The notes: generated by a model from the sequence alone, not told the origin. A DNA stretch of 64,000 bases from Triticum aestivum (GCF_018294505.1 NC_057811.1:25734197-25798196); one strand, 5' to 3'; counted from the first letter of the stretch, positions 9,931-20,500 are shown. Made by a program: numbers and translations.

Positions 9931-10505
9931 ATTATCCTGAAAGAAGAAAGAAAATAAAATAAAAAATAAAACTAAATCAAAATAATGAAGTTTTCTAACA
10001 CAAGAATGAGTTAGTGGCGCTGGTATCACCCTTTAAGAAGACAGAAAATGAAGAAAAACTAAACAAAATAAAAGTAAAGTTTCTAAGGAAAAATTGAATT
10101 GGTGACATTGATATTACCTTTTAACAACAAAGAAAATTAAAAAATTGCATGCAGTTTTGCACCAAAAATGTACTTCTTGTAATATGCAAGCAATACACAT
10201 ATAATAGTGCAACTTCAAAATCTTATATAATTTACACACATGTTATTTTAGTACATGCGTGCATACTTACACACAAAAAAAATAAAAAAAATGGCATTTT
10301 TAAAGAAAATGAATTAGTGGTATTGGTATTATCCCTAAAGAAGAAAGAAAATAAATAAGAAACTTTCGCACAAATAGCACAAAAAATGCACTTTTTATAG
10401 TATGCAAGAATATACATATAATAGTGAAATTTCCACTCTAGTTTAGTTTGCACACACATTATATAATACTTGCACGTGTACATTTATACACAGTTACATC
10501 CAAAC
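9915..10505. repeat. Degenerate tandem repeat (unit about 217 bp)
   Basis: A block like TTGGTATTATCC...GAAAGAAAATAA recurs near 9925, 10015, 10105 and 10320. The last two are parts of a larger unit: 10100-10316 is repeated at 10317-10500, each with a CACAAATAGCAC/GCACCAAAAATG phrase and CATATAATAGTG about 216 bp apart. On the minus strand each small block looks like a pyrimidine tract, CAG, then GATAATACCAAT, as if an intron-exon edge had been multiplied. No coding frame survives across copies. Confidence 0.55.
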
Positions 10506-10727
10506 ATACACACAAAGAAAAAACAAAACCCGACTAAAAAACCAAAATAAAAGAACTGAAGACATGCATGCACCAGCAAGAAACGAAAATCGACTGAAGA
10601 AATCAACGGGTCAGTCAAATCCATGGTGAACTTTCACACGTATATCGTAACTTGAATCAACTGTTACAATACTGACTGACTCAAATTAAATATTCAGTTG
10701 CCTGATGTGTAGCTAAAGAGTAATAAT

Positions 10728-11430
10728 ATGTCAACAACACTTGCTGCCTTGAGTTCTCTGTTGCAGGTGGTGTGCCTCACCGGTGGCCCAGACGTTCGGT
10801 CCTTGCTCAATGGACCGGCATTCTCCACTAAGGGGGCTTATGCTGCTCTCGCCTCGCAGCTCTCGGACCCTAACCTTGCTCACATTTGGGACCCTTGTGT
10901 CCCTAGCAGGGTTCGGATGTTTGGATGGTTGTTCTATTTGGAAGGTTAAATACAAGGGCGAATCTTCAACGCAAGACCATCATCGACTCTCCGTCATGCC
11001 CGTGTTGTCATAATGCGCCAGAGGACAGTGCTCACCTTTTCTTCACATGCCCAGCAGCCGCAGCTACTCGGGGCACTATTGGGATGTTGCCCTCCTTCTC
11101 CCCCCTTGCGGATCTTTGGTTTTCACCATGTCCAAATGGATTCCCTCGGTCGGTTTGGCTCTTTATGTTACTACTTTTCCTTTGGAAGATCTGGGATGCT
11201 CGCAACGCAAAAACCTTCAGAAACTTGTCGCTCTCTCTCGATGATATCATTAGGGCTATTATTTCAGACCTCGCTCTATGGTCTCACCGCCTTAAAAAGG
11301 CGGATCAGAAAATCCACGCCGGATTGTGGCGGGATTTTCTAACCTCTTGTCTATCTTGAACTTATTTTTGATTGAAATTTATTCAGGTGGGGAGTCTTTC
11401 CCCCCGGTGACAGTTTCAGAAAAAGAAAAC
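10728..11430 (+). pseudogene. LINE ORF2 C-terminal fragment (zf-RVT), frameshifted
   Basis: The first frame reads FSTKGAYAALASQL...PSRVRMFGWL; the reading continues after a shift near 10925-10950 as GRLNTRANLQRKTI...CPCCHNAPEDSAHLFFTCP. This is the zinc-binding zf-RVT region that follows reverse transcriptase in plant LINEs (GYY/GAYxxL, then W-x-x-x-x-P-x-x-V, then CxxC...HLFxxC). The frame ends at 11359 and a short A-rich tail (CAGAAAAAGAAAAC) follows near 11417-11430. The reverse transcriptase and endonuclease are absent: a 5'-truncated, dead insertion. Confidence 0.8.
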
Positions 11431-11596
11431 TCTTGTGTATTATTAACTCTTCTAAGTTGCACGTAGATACATCTCGAAGCAAGCAATTGAACTGTTTTAT
11501 ATAATTTCTTCGTGTCATCCCCAAATTCCCATTCCATGGCTGTCACAGATGTATGAGATCCATCTACTAGCATAAATTCCACACCTAGTCAAAGAG

Positions 11597-11735
11597 GCTA
11601 TTTTTTTAAATAATACATTTTTTTATTAAATTACAGAAATATTACGCCGAAAATATTATTTTCAAAAATAATACACGGTCGGCTCGCTGCAGGCCGACTG
11701 GGCCTAATCGGCCCACAGCAGGCCAATCGACTAGC
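11597..11735 (+). repeat. Left terminal inverted repeat of the Mutator-like element
   Basis: An AT-rich outer part (AAATTACAGAAATATTACGC) is followed by a GC-rich inner part with repeated GCAGGCC. It pairs with about 16990-17126; visible differences are a few substitutions and small indels, such as CGCCGAAAA against CGCTGAAAA. Confidence 0.85.
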
Positions 11736-13138
11736 AGCAGGCCAACTGCAGGCCCGGCTGGCACGCGGCGGCCTCTGGTTGGTCGGGCCACGTCGCGAGG
11801 GTGAGGGGTTGGGCTGTCGGCTTGGTGCGCCCCTGTCGGCCTACCGCCCGCCGATCGGCCAGCTGCTGGCCGACAGGGTGCTGCCACCTGACGCGCTGGC
11901 CGGCCCGTGCCTTATCCTCCCCTTCCTCCCTTCTTCTTCTCCCCTAGCTCGCTTCTTCTTCTGTTCTCTGTGTTCTTCCCTTCTCCTCTCTCTACAGAAA
12001 AATGACACCCATTTATACACCTAAATGAGCAAGATTTTCGCGATTTTGGCACCGTGAATGGGTTCAACTCATTTAGGGCAGCCAAAAGAGGTCTCGATCT
12101 ACTGATGGGGTAGCTCGTGGTGGTCGTGGTGAGCATTTTGGTGGAGGTGGTGGTGGTGAAGTTGGGGCAGTGTGGTGGTGGTGAAGTTGTTGTTCGTCGT
12201 TCTTCGTTGGAGCCGGAGCACCGGCAGTTTTTCGTTCGTCGTTCTTCGTTCGCACGCACGCTTCAAGGGTATATTTCAGCCCACATTTTATTTTTCGTAG
12301 GTGCTCCGGTAGTAAATATTTGTAGTTGCTACGGCAAATATTCGTAATATAGTTGTAGGTGTATGGATTGTATTAGTTGTTAGTGGGGATAATAAGTTGT
12401 TGCTTAATACTTGACACGTACACAGGTGCGTGATAAGAAGTTGGAAACATGAATAAAAAGTTCGAAAGAACAGACAAGATTTTTTTAAAGAGTTCGGGTC
12501 GGCATGTGCATAGCATGTCAGTGTGATGAAAATCTAACAAGCAAACAAAAAAAGGGAAAAGTACAACTACATGTTAAAAAACGTTTCAGTCCGTATCCGA
12601 TGCCAAATTGAAGCGGATTACACGCTAACCTTTATTCTGCGTATTTTCTAAAGTCCATTCACTAAAGCACGTCTCAATGCCACACTGTTTTTTTTAACTG
12701 CCACACTGTAGTTTAATCCATAACAAGCAATAGCACCCCGCTAATGCCTCAACGTGGGCGTACTAACAAAAAAACTTCGGATAAAAACTTCTTTGCGAGG
12801 AAGAATTTTACATGATCGTAGAAAAAAGACGCATGCCTTTTTTTAAATTATTCTTAAAATAGATTAAAATAAAAAATACATCAACATGGGCCTATTTATT
12901 CAAATAAACTGAATTATCATATTTGTCGGTTATATTATTATTATTATTTGAGGCCTATTTATTATTAGTAAACATGGGCCTATTTATTATATTATTATTA
13001 AAACAAGAGTCAAGCAACTCATCATAATCGTCCACATAGATTAAATTATATTGATCGTGAAATTTACTATGGTCCTGATAATATATAGACATGGCTAATA
13101 CTTGTATTTCGTTGTTGAAAAAAAATAGGTGAGTCAAG

Positions 13139-14415
13139 ATGTCCGATGTAGTGAAGTTGAGATTTTACTATGGTCCTGGTACTGTCCAAACAAATGAGTT
13201 GGGAGCAGATCTGAGTGAATTTACTCACATAGAGGTGGCAATGAGCGCACCACAAACATGGTCTGTTAGTCAGTTGAAAGAATGGATTGCGGCAAGTTTA
13301 GGTCTTGATACTGAAACACACACCGTCGGTGTTCATGCATTGTGGACACGGTCAAGTTCAAAAATTTACTTTTATTTGAGGCCAATAGAGGGAGACTCGA
13401 TGAATTCAATCTCTATTTGCGGCGCTACATGACCGGAACACGGTTACGCATTGTCCAGTACTCCCACCCAGAGGAGATACCGGATCCTACTCCGTCGGAT
13501 ATGTACCCGAGCTATGATACTTCGGGCTCTAGGCAGTACGCGGTAAGATATATTTTCTTTACGTAATGTTGTCACATACTTTGACGTGCAAGAGACAGAC
13601 ATTATTAATCGTCATGGAAATTTGCAGGCTACCTTGACACGCGAACTCTACGACGACGTGACCACCTTTGGACGATCACTATCGTCTGGACCTCTTCTTC
13701 ATCTTCGTCCAGTGGTACAGCCCTTCTTGGAAAGAATTCAGAATAAGATACGGACTGTGTACGAGGCTATCACGTGCACCCGGAGAACCGATGTTGTTCA
13801 GCACCAGCAGGAGCAGCCGCGTCACTCCATGCACCAACATCAACCACGTCCACGTCTCGCACATCAGCCGACAACCAGGCCACCCCTCCTGACCAACCTG
13901 GCAGTTCTAGGTGGCACCCGCAGCACTATGGTCCCACGTCGAGCTTCGTGTTTTCTCCACAGCCACAGCAACACGGTCCCTCGTCGAGCTTCGTGTTATC
14001 TCCACAGCCACAGCAGCACGGTCCCTCGTCCAGTTTCGTGTTTGAGCCAGAGCAGACGTCACACCCAGCAGGTATGTGTCTTCATATTTATTGTTTTCAA
14101 TATTAATTGCCCGACCTCATTCTTCATGATGAAACGTTCCATCGCGTAGGAGGCTATGGATATCAGGCGTCTATGTCGGCATCACATGATACGTGGGGGA
14201 GTGATCAACATCCCGAGGACAACATACAGGCTCAGATGTCGCAGCACACCCAGTGGATGAACATGTTTTCGACTCCTCCACCAGGCCCCACACAGGATAC
14301 ACAGCATGACCAGGGAGAGTCTGAGATTCCTCCTCGTCACATTAGGGCACCCGACAGGTTGGGATGGTCCCCGATTCCAGATCCGCCTCCCCGCCAGGCC
14401 AGACGTCGTCACTGA
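13139..14415 (+). pseudogene. Mutator-element gene remnant, N- and C-terminal parts only
   Basis: Starts MSDVVKLRFYYGPG... and gives about 85 residues of a compact alpha/beta N-terminal domain of the kind that precedes plant MULE transposases. A frameshift near 13390-13410 moves to a frame reading RYMTGTRLRIVQYSHPEEIP, followed by a GT-AG intron (about 13543-13628). Later exons give RELYDDVTTFGRSLSSGP, a repeat of QPQQHGPSSSFVF, a second short intron (about 14072-14149) and a basic Pro-rich C-terminus ending PPPRQARRRH at 14415. At least one more frame change occurs near 13890. No catalytic core is present. Splice sites are by eye; domain name is inferred. Confidence 0.55.
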
Positions 14416-14689
14416 CGCTTCTATCTATCAGTACAGACATTACCATCTATTTCTGTGTGAGACTTATGTCTATTTTATGTATGAGACAAATGACTATGTA
14501 CTTATGTACGAGACATATGCCTACTCTATTTTAGTACTCTGTTATCGGAACTACAAGATAATATTTAGATAGAACTACATCTAAATTAAATGGTACGTAA
14601 CTGAACTCACAACATACAGCATAAAAACTACATGAAGTCATCATCGTCATCCTCGATCGATGCAGAAACCTTGCCCTTCGATGATGAAG

Positions 14690-14855
14690 AACCCTTTCCC
14701 GCCACCCGTTTCCCGCCACCCGTTTCCCTCCTCCCATTTCCCGCCCCGTTTCCCGCCACCCGTTTCCCACCACCCGTTTCCCTCCTCCTCTTTCCCGCCA
14801 CCCGTTTCCCTCCTCCCATTTCCCGCCAACCCTTTCCCGCCATACCGCAGTCCTT
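14690..14855 (+). repeat. Minisatellite CCCGCCACCCGTTTC, plus orientation
   Basis: About ten degenerate copies of a 15-17 bp unit (CCCGCCACCCGTTTC). The inverse array lies at about 16625-16800. Both sit just upstream of a TATAAAAC box, so the array and box form a unit present twice in opposite orientation. Confidence 0.8.
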
Positions 14856-14882
14856 CTTTCCCGTCATTTTCTCCTCTCTACC

Positions 14883-14890
14883 TATAAAAC
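14883..14890 (+). promoter_or_regulatory. Putative TATA box facing right (TATAAAAC)
   Basis: TATAAAAC followed by CCCCCTTCAGACGGAG and GCATTGCAGTGTGG. The same string occurs in inverse at 16580-16587 before the minus-strand ORF. It would start transcription toward the ORF at 15446. Core promoter by sequence only. Confidence 0.5.
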
Positions 14891-15445
14891 CCCCTTCAGA
14901 CGGAGCTGGATAAGCATTGCAGTGTGGTGGTGGTGAAGTTGGGGCAGTGTGGTGGAGGTGAAGCTGTTGTTCGTCGTTCTTCGTTGGAGCCGGAGCACCG
15001 GCAGTTTGGTGGCCGCCGTTCGTCGTTCTTCGTTCGCACGCACGCTTCAAGGGTATATTTCAGCCCACATTTTATTTTTCGTAGGTGCTCCGGTAGTATT
15101 TGTTAATATATTTAGATGTCAACTAATTAGTTGTGTAAAAATGTGTAGTTGCTCCGGTAATAATCCGTCCTATATGTGGATGTCAAGTATTTAGGAGTGT
15201 CAGTATATATACTAGTCCAGAAAAAAGGTCCGTAATATAGGCAGTCCAGTCAAATATATTAATCTGTCAATATTTGTAGTTGCTACGGCAAATATTCGTA
15301 ATATACTTGTAGGTGGGTGAATTGTATTAGTTGCTCCGTTAATATTCTGTAATATATAGCTTCGTAATATATAGACATGTCTAATATTTGTTAGTGGGGA
15401 TATTAAGGGGTAGGTTAGGTACTCAATGCGATTTGTGTGTTGCAG

Positions 15446-15748
15446 ATGGCTAAGGGTACTCAGTGGATGCTTAGCCCTATTGTTCATGTCCAAGGCTTTT
15501 CTCCAAGTGTTGTGCAAGTTAGTGAAGTGGACCTCACTTTTGATTGGTTGAAGACTAAATTCATGTTGAAGCAAGGGTTGAAGGAAGACGATTTTGTGTA
15601 CTACGTCAGCAGGAAGCAGTCAGATGGCCCTGGGGAAAGAAAATTGATTGACATAACTGATGATGGCAAGATTCAAGAAATGCTGAGCGAATGGGAATGG
15701 AAAAGGGTTGTTGAGTTGCATTGCTACAGGAAACCGAGTTATATGTGA
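15446..15748 (+). CDS. Small Mutator-element protein (MULE N-terminal-type domain)
   Basis: 100 residues starting MAKGTQWMLSP, with alternating strands and helices (VHVQGFSPSVVQV, LTFDWLKTKFML) and ending YRKPSYM. Its ATG follows TTGTGTGTTGCAG, which looks like a 3' splice site, so an upstream non-coding exon is likely. Its position in duplication copy 2 corresponds to the 13139 gene in copy 1, although the protein differs, so it may be a divergent version of the same N-terminal domain. The frame stops where copy 2 jumps to the sequence matching 14385. It is probably a truncated leftover rather than a working gene. Confidence 0.5.
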   Translation: MAKGTQWMLSPIVHVQGFSPSVVQVSEVDLTFDWLKTKFMLKQGLKEDDFVYYVSRKQSDGPGERKLIDITDDGKIQEMLSEWEWKRVVELHCYRKPSYM

Positions 15749-16055
15749 TGAATTTGTCATTCGAGATCCGCCTCCCCGCCAGGCCAGACGTCATCATTGA
15801 CGCTCCTATCTATCAGTAGAGACATTACCATCTATTTCTGTGTGAGACTTATGTCTATTCTATGTATGAGAAAAATGACTATGTACTTATGTACGAGACA
15901 TATGCCTACTCTATTTTAGTACTCTGTTATCGGAACTACAAGATCATATTTAGATAGAACATAATATTCATACAACGAGACATTACAAACAACTAGATAG
16001 AACTACATCTAAATTAAATGGCACGTAACTGAACTCACAACATACAGCATAAAAA

Positions 16056-16532
16056 CTACATGAAGTCATGATCGTCATCCTCGATCGATGCAGAACTCTT
16101 GCCCTTCGACGATGAAGAACTCTTGCCCTTCGACGATGCAGAAACCTTGCCCTTCGATGATGAAGAACTCTTGCCCTTCGACGATGCAGAACCCGGAAGC
16201 GGCGGCATGAAGATATCATCTTCGTCCTCGCTCTCCTCAGTCCATAAACATGGATTATTTGCTGCAATCCTTCTGAAAGTTTCACTCTTCGGCACCACTA
16301 CCTTCTTCCACCTGTCATGCAACCTAAGAAGTTCTTTACATACCTCCTCATAGGTCCTTTCAGGCCACCCAGACCTACGTAATTGGTGAGCCAACTCATT
16401 CATTATGGTGTCACTACCGGTGAGTTCGTCCCATGGAACTATCCTATTATCCATCCTGAAATCGGTAGCTAGCCTCAGAAGAGTCCTGCTCATCCCAGGG
16501 TGAAAACTACGATCGAAAGGATAATGGGACAT
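16056..16532 (-). CDS. Small acidic/Ser-Lys-rich protein in the Mutator-like element
   Basis: 158 residues from the ATG at 16532 (MSHYPFDRSFHPGMSRTLL). An alpha-helical N-terminal half rich in Trp, Arg and Leu (ELAHQLRRSGWPERTYEEV, LHDRWKKVVVPK) leads to an acidic segment (EESEDEDD) and then SSSSKGK-type repeats, ending EDDDHDFM. It is intact, has its own TATA-like box 50 bp upstream and is convergent with the ORF at 15446. A remnant of its tail sits at 14633-14690. I recognise no named family; the helical part could bind DNA (trihelix-like spacing is a guess). In MuDR the second, convergent gene encodes a small accessory protein, an analogy only. Confidence 0.55.
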   Translation of the reverse strand: MSHYPFDRSFHPGMSRTLLRLATDFRMDNRIVPWDELTGSDTIMNELAHQLRRSGWPERTYEEVCKELLRLHDRWKKVVVPKSETFRRIAANNPCLWTEESEDEDDIFMPPLPGSASSKGKSSSSSKGKVSASSKGKSSSSSKGKSSASIEDDDHDFM

Positions 16533-16579
16533 CTCAACTACACTACACTGCAATGCTTATCTACCTCCGTCTGAAGGGG

Positions 16580-16587
16580 GTTTTATA
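16580..16587 (-). promoter_or_regulatory. Putative TATA box facing left (TATAAAAC)
   Basis: Inverse of the box at 14883, about 50 bp before the ATG at 16532, with the downstream string GCATTGCAGTGTAGTTGAG leading into that ATG. Confidence 0.5.
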
Positions 16588-16624
16588 GGTAGACAGGACA
16601 AAATGGCGGAAAAGAACGACTACG

Positions 16625-16800
16625 GTATGGCGGGAAATGGGTGGCGGGAAAGGGGTGGCGGGAAAGGGGTGGCGGAAAATGGGTGGCGGGAAAGGGGTGG
16701 CGGGAAACGGGTGGCGGGAAAGGGTTGGCGGAAAATGGGTGGCGGGAAACGGGTGGCGGGAAACGGGTGACGGGAAATGGGTGGCGGGAAAGGGTTGTGC
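16625..16800 (-). repeat. Minisatellite GGTGGCGGGAAACGG, inverse of 14690-14855
   Basis: About ten degenerate units. The ORFs across it are Gly/Arg-rich artefacts. It lies upstream of the leftward TATA box. Confidence 0.8.
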
Positions 16801-16989
16801 GGAATACGTCAAAGTTTTACAAAAAAAACCAGCGATCATTCGGGAAAAAAAATGATGGCATGCACCAGTCGGCCCACAGCAGGCCAACTGAGCCTAGTCG
16901 GCCCACTGCAGGCCTATCGGCCAACTGCAGGCCGACTGGGCTTGATCCGGTGGCCAACAGCCCAATCGGCCAGCAGCAAGCTGATGGGC

Positions 16990-17126
16990 CACCAATCGGC
17001 CTGCTGTGGGCTGACTGGGCTCAGTCGGCCTGCAGCGGGCCGAGGGTGTATTATTTTTGAAATTAATTTTTTCAGCGTAATATTTCTGTAATTTAATAAA
17101 AAAATGTATTATTTAAAAAAATTAGC
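16990..17126 (-). repeat. Right terminal inverted repeat of the Mutator-like element
   Basis: Inverse of the left end, ending AAAAAATTAGC directly before the second GTCAAAGAG. Inside it, from about 16860, lies an extended array of TCGGCCCACAGCAGGCC-like words comparable to the left subterminal zone. Confidence 0.85.
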
Positions 17127-17135
17127 GTCAAAGAG

Positions 17136-17571
17136 ACTCATCAAACACGTCAACATCGCCCATATTCTAGCTAGGGAAGGGGTGAGTAATCGGTTATGTA
17201 ATGTGTGGACTGAATCCCCACCCGATTGTATCTTGAGGGTGATCTCTGAGGAGACACCGGACTTTGCTGAATAAATAGACACCGGACTTTGCTGAATAAA
17301 TAAAATGCGTGATAGTTCACAGACGTATGTGTCTTATGTCCACTTCAGATCCGAGCCCCATTTCAAATTTAAAGGGCTCGTTCTACAGGAATAGGAGGCG
17401 CATCTACACTTTCACCTTGGTGTGTATGACTTGGTTAACAGAGGCCTCGTTGTTTCCTTAAAATACAAAAAATAGTAAAACATACAAGCCCTTTAATTAA
17501 TCCTTGTGTACAAATCAATGAAAAAAATCCTTAGTTTCTAATTAAACTGAACTAGCACAAAAATACATTCA
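17136..17571. other. 3' region of the WAK gene, no other gene
   Basis: Contains a perfect short tandem duplication of GACACCGGACTTTGCTGAAT (17255-17302), followed by AAATAAAA. Toward 17500-17571 the sequence would be the 3' UTR of the WAK gene on the minus strand. Nothing else recognised. Confidence 0.4.
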
Positions 17572-19960
17572 CTACCGTGGGTATCTTGATGACAACAAAT
17601 ACTCTTCTTCTAGGCTATATTGTCTGCTCAGCTCCTCTGTGCTCTTACCCGTAACCACCGCATAACTAGGCGCAACCATCTCATACATCTTAACATTTTC
17701 ATTGGGTACTCGAAGGCTCTCGAGTGTCATCTCGACTTGCCTCATGGTCGGCCGGTGGTCTCCTTCCATCCTCACGCATGCCGCTGCCAACATAGCTACC
17801 TCTTCAACCTCCTTGCCCCCTTCCACCACAATCTGAGGATCTAACACATGGACTAGACCGCCTGTTGCGAGCAAGGTAGTGAAATATAAGACAAGGCTTT
17901 CCTCCTCCGGTGATCGAAATGAGCATGGTTTTTTCCTGGTGAGCAGCTCCATGAGGAGAACACCAAAGCTGTAAACGTCGCTCTTCTCGGTAAGCCGTCC
18001 CGAATAGTAGTACATGGGGTCTAAGTACCCGAATGTCCCTTGGATCGCGGTTGCATTCCCCGTTTGATCGATCGGAATGCACCTTGAAGCTCCAAAATCC
18101 GACACCTTTGCTACGAGATTGCCATCTATCAAAATGTTCTGAGACTTGATGTCCCTGTGGACTATAGGGATTGACACGGCCGAGTGAAGGTACGCGAGAG
18201 CTCTCGCGGTCTCCGTTGCAATCCTCAGACGATCCACCCATGGCAGCGATGCTTCAGGCTCTTCGACATGAAGATGATGGTAAAGAGTCCCATTGGAGAT
18301 GAACTCGTACACTAGCAAGGGCACCTCCGTCTCGAGGCAGCACCCGAAGAGCTTCACCACGTTCCGATGGTTGATCTGAGAGAGGATGGCTACCTCGTTG
18401 ATGAACTCGTCGATCTCCCTCTGGATCGCGACCTTAGACTTCTTGATCGCCACAACATGCAGGTCTGACATGATCCCTTTGTACACCGTGCCATGCCCCC
18501 CTCCACCGATCTCGCGAGCTTTGTCGAAACTGTTTGTGGCCTTCTCCAGCTCCACCAAGGGGATGATCATCCTCTCGGCGATGTCCGCCTTTTGTGACAC
18601 CAGTTGCTGCAAGAGATACCCCCTGTTCTGCTTGAAGAACTTCTGCTTCAACATTTTTGCCCTCCGGCGCTTCATCTTCCTGGTCAAAAATATGGCACCA
18701 AGTACCATGAGTAGAAGGCCAGCGCCGCTGCCCATTCCTATGCCGACACTTAAACCTGTAAAAATACGAGAGAAAACGTGTCTCTCTTGTTAGGAAATGG
18801 TCTCTGATGTGAAACAGAGCAAGAACAGTCTCTCTCTGATCTGATGTTGTGGTGCCGTGCTTACCTAGGGAAGATTTGACGCAGCCATCTTTGACATGTG
18901 GGTTGTCGCGGGCCCCAGGCGGGCACCGGCATATGTATCCGCCGGCCGTGTTGGTGCACTCGCCGCCGGAGCAGGTGCCGGGCAGCGCGCACTCGTCGAC
19001 GTCTTGGCATCCGTCGGCGAGGTACGGGTTGCCCTGGTAACCGTCCTCGCACCGGCACACGTAGCCAGTGCGGTAGTTGCCGGTGACGTTGTGGCATGAG
19101 CTGAGACTGCTCCGGCACGCGCTCCTCGCCGCGTCCTCCGGGCAGCCCGACGTGCCCAGCGTATCCTGCGGCTGCGGAAGCGGCCTGGACTCCACGGCCC
19201 ACTCCAGCACAACGGGGATCGCCGTCCGGCTCGACGAGTCCGCGAGCGACGTGTTGAGGAGCGCGGCGGAGACGCCCTCGAACCAGCCCCTCTCGGCGAT
19301 GCGAACGTACGCGGGCAGCTCGCCGTCCTTCTCGTGGTTGGGATCCACCCACTTGAACTCCACGCCGTAGGACGGGCGGCCGATGGGGATGGGCGTCTCG
19401 CAGCAGCCGATGCCGGCGCACTTGGCGACCTCCTCGAGCGAGCTGGTGGCGGCGCTGGACCACCGGTCGTTGACGGCGCAGAAGGCGGAGCAGCCGACGA
19501 TGACGTTGCCGGTCTCCCCGAGCAGCGTGGCCTGCACGTTGCACCCGGTGACCAGGAACTGGTTGCGCGTCTCCGACACCACGAACGGGCCGGCGCGGGC
19601 GCCGGCGAGGCCGCCCCACGTGCCGTTGCCCTCGGGGATCCCGTAGTAGGTGATGTTCACGGCGCCCGCGGTGTCCATGACGCGCACCGTGGAGTTGGCC
19701 AGCGAGATGTCCACGACTTCGAGGGTGCCGCTGCGGCCGCCGATGAGCAGCCGCTCTCGGCCGGGCGCCCGGTCGCAGGTGAGGTTGAAGCCCGGCCAGT
19801 AGCACCCTTGGCCGATGCCGAACGGGTACGGCACGCTCACGCTGCCGCAGCTGGTTGGGCAGCTCGCCGCCGGCGGCCCAGCACCTCCTGTGACCTGAGC
19901 AGCCGGCGCCGAGATGCAGAGCTGGAACAGCAGCACAATGAACGCGGCCGCCGGAATCAT
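17572..19960 (-). CDS. Wall-associated receptor kinase (WAK), two exons, intact
   Basis: Exon 1 is 19960-18865, intron 18864-18756 (GTAAG...TACAG, 109 bp), exon 2 is 18755-17572; 759 residues. Signal peptide 1-22 (MIPAAAFIVLLFQLC); galacturonan-binding WAK domain from about 33 (CPTSCGSVSVPYPFGIGQGC); two EGF-type modules about 283-361, the second calcium-binding (DVDECALPGTC); membrane helix about 377-391 (LLLMVLGAIFL); Ser/Thr kinase with GGGGHG loop at 449-454, Lys470, HRD at 565-567 and DFG at 585-587. WAKs contact pectin at the wall and signal inside. I start at 19960, not the upstream in-frame ATG at 20065, because only this Met begins a signal peptide. The splice phase is exact and the kinase has all key residues. 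Confidence 0.95.
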
Positions 19961-20500
19961 CGTGATGATGCGTGTAAAACCCTCGTCGTACCGACGCGGG
20001 ATATGCAGCTGCGTGCGACGAATATATGCTATCGGTCCATGCATGCAGTGAGTCAGCCCATGCATTGATATTCACGCGTGGACTGACCATGTCTACGCCG
20101 ACTAGTATATATCACTGTTCATTTTCCTTGCAACAGAAGCAATAATAGCACTGTATACGTGGACGTTTTCAACAAGGATGGAGCAACATCTACATTTTGG
20201 ACAAAAACTATCTTAAAAAATACTTAAAATTATAAGTGGGTCTTTGTCCCAATTTACATTAACGAGACATAGGGTAGAGTGTATTTTTAGGTATATCATG
20301 GTAAAATCTAAAAATGTGCCATTATGTCCTTAGAAAGGAATACACTCTCCATGTCAGTATATCTCTTTGACGTTAATGTAAGAAATAGGAGTAAAGAAAA
20401 CCTCAAACAATACTCGCTTTGTTTCAGGGTGATTGATCGACCTTTTAGATTATTGTTGGTTGATCACTTTGTAGCATGCATGCATGCACGCAGCTGACTA
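19961..20500 (-). promoter_or_regulatory. Upstream region of the WAK gene
   Basis: Sequence from the ATG out to about 20350 is similar to 29424-30160 upstream of the WAK pseudogene (shared CATGCAGTGAGTCAG, ATTCACGCGTGGACTGACC, AACAGAAGCAATAATAGCAC, and further out GAGACATAGGGTAGAGTG). The two WAK copies were therefore duplicated with at least 400 bp of promoter. GTATATATCACTGTTC near 20105-20120 could contain a TATA box, shared as CTATATCACTGTTC in the copy. Confidence 0.5.

Larger units (their letters stand above)
12117..16190 (+). repeat. Internal tandem duplication in the Mutator-like element
   Basis: Copy 1 spans about 12117-14690 and copy 2 about 14925-16190. Paired landmarks: 12155-12260 with 14930-15045 (GTTCGTCGTTCTTCGTTGG, TCAAGGGTATATTTCAGCC), and 14385-14690 with 15765-16170 (GATCCGCCTCCCCGCCAGG, TGTGTGAGACTTATGTC, ATGAAGTCATCATCGTC). 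Copy 2 lacks most of the coding body of copy 1, while copy 1 lacks the body of the minus-strand ORF kept in copy 2. Confidence 0.75.
11597..17126. mobile_element. Mutator-like element, 5.5 kb, with 9-bp target duplication
   Basis: Bounded by the direct repeat GTCAAAGAG at 11588-11596 and 17127-17135, a 9-bp target duplication as made by Mutator-type transposases. The ends are inverted repeats: left GCTATTTTTTTAAATAATAC, right (complement) GCTAATTTTTTTAAATAATA, continuing with few mismatches for about 130 bp (11597 to about 11735; about 16990 to 17126) into a GC-rich zone of GCAGGCC and TCGGCC words. Inside are remnants of a transposase-like gene, an internal tandem duplication and two convergent small ORFs. 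I find no DDE transposase core, so it is probably non-autonomous, derived by internal deletion. Confidence 0.88.

Noticed and set aside
10728..11359. Functional host gene with CxxC zinc finger
   Set aside because: The Cys/His pattern and context match zf-RVT of LINEs, with a frameshift and A-rich tail.
19334..20068. 244-codon plus-strand ORF antisense to WAK exon 1
   Set aside because: Ala/Gly/Arg-rich shadow caused by third-position GC bias of the WAK gene.
18861..20090. 409-codon minus-strand ORF across WAK exon 1
   Set aside because: Arg/His/Pro-rich reading of GC-rich DNA in a shifted frame; the real frame has signal peptide, Cys pattern and an exact splice phase into the kinase exon.
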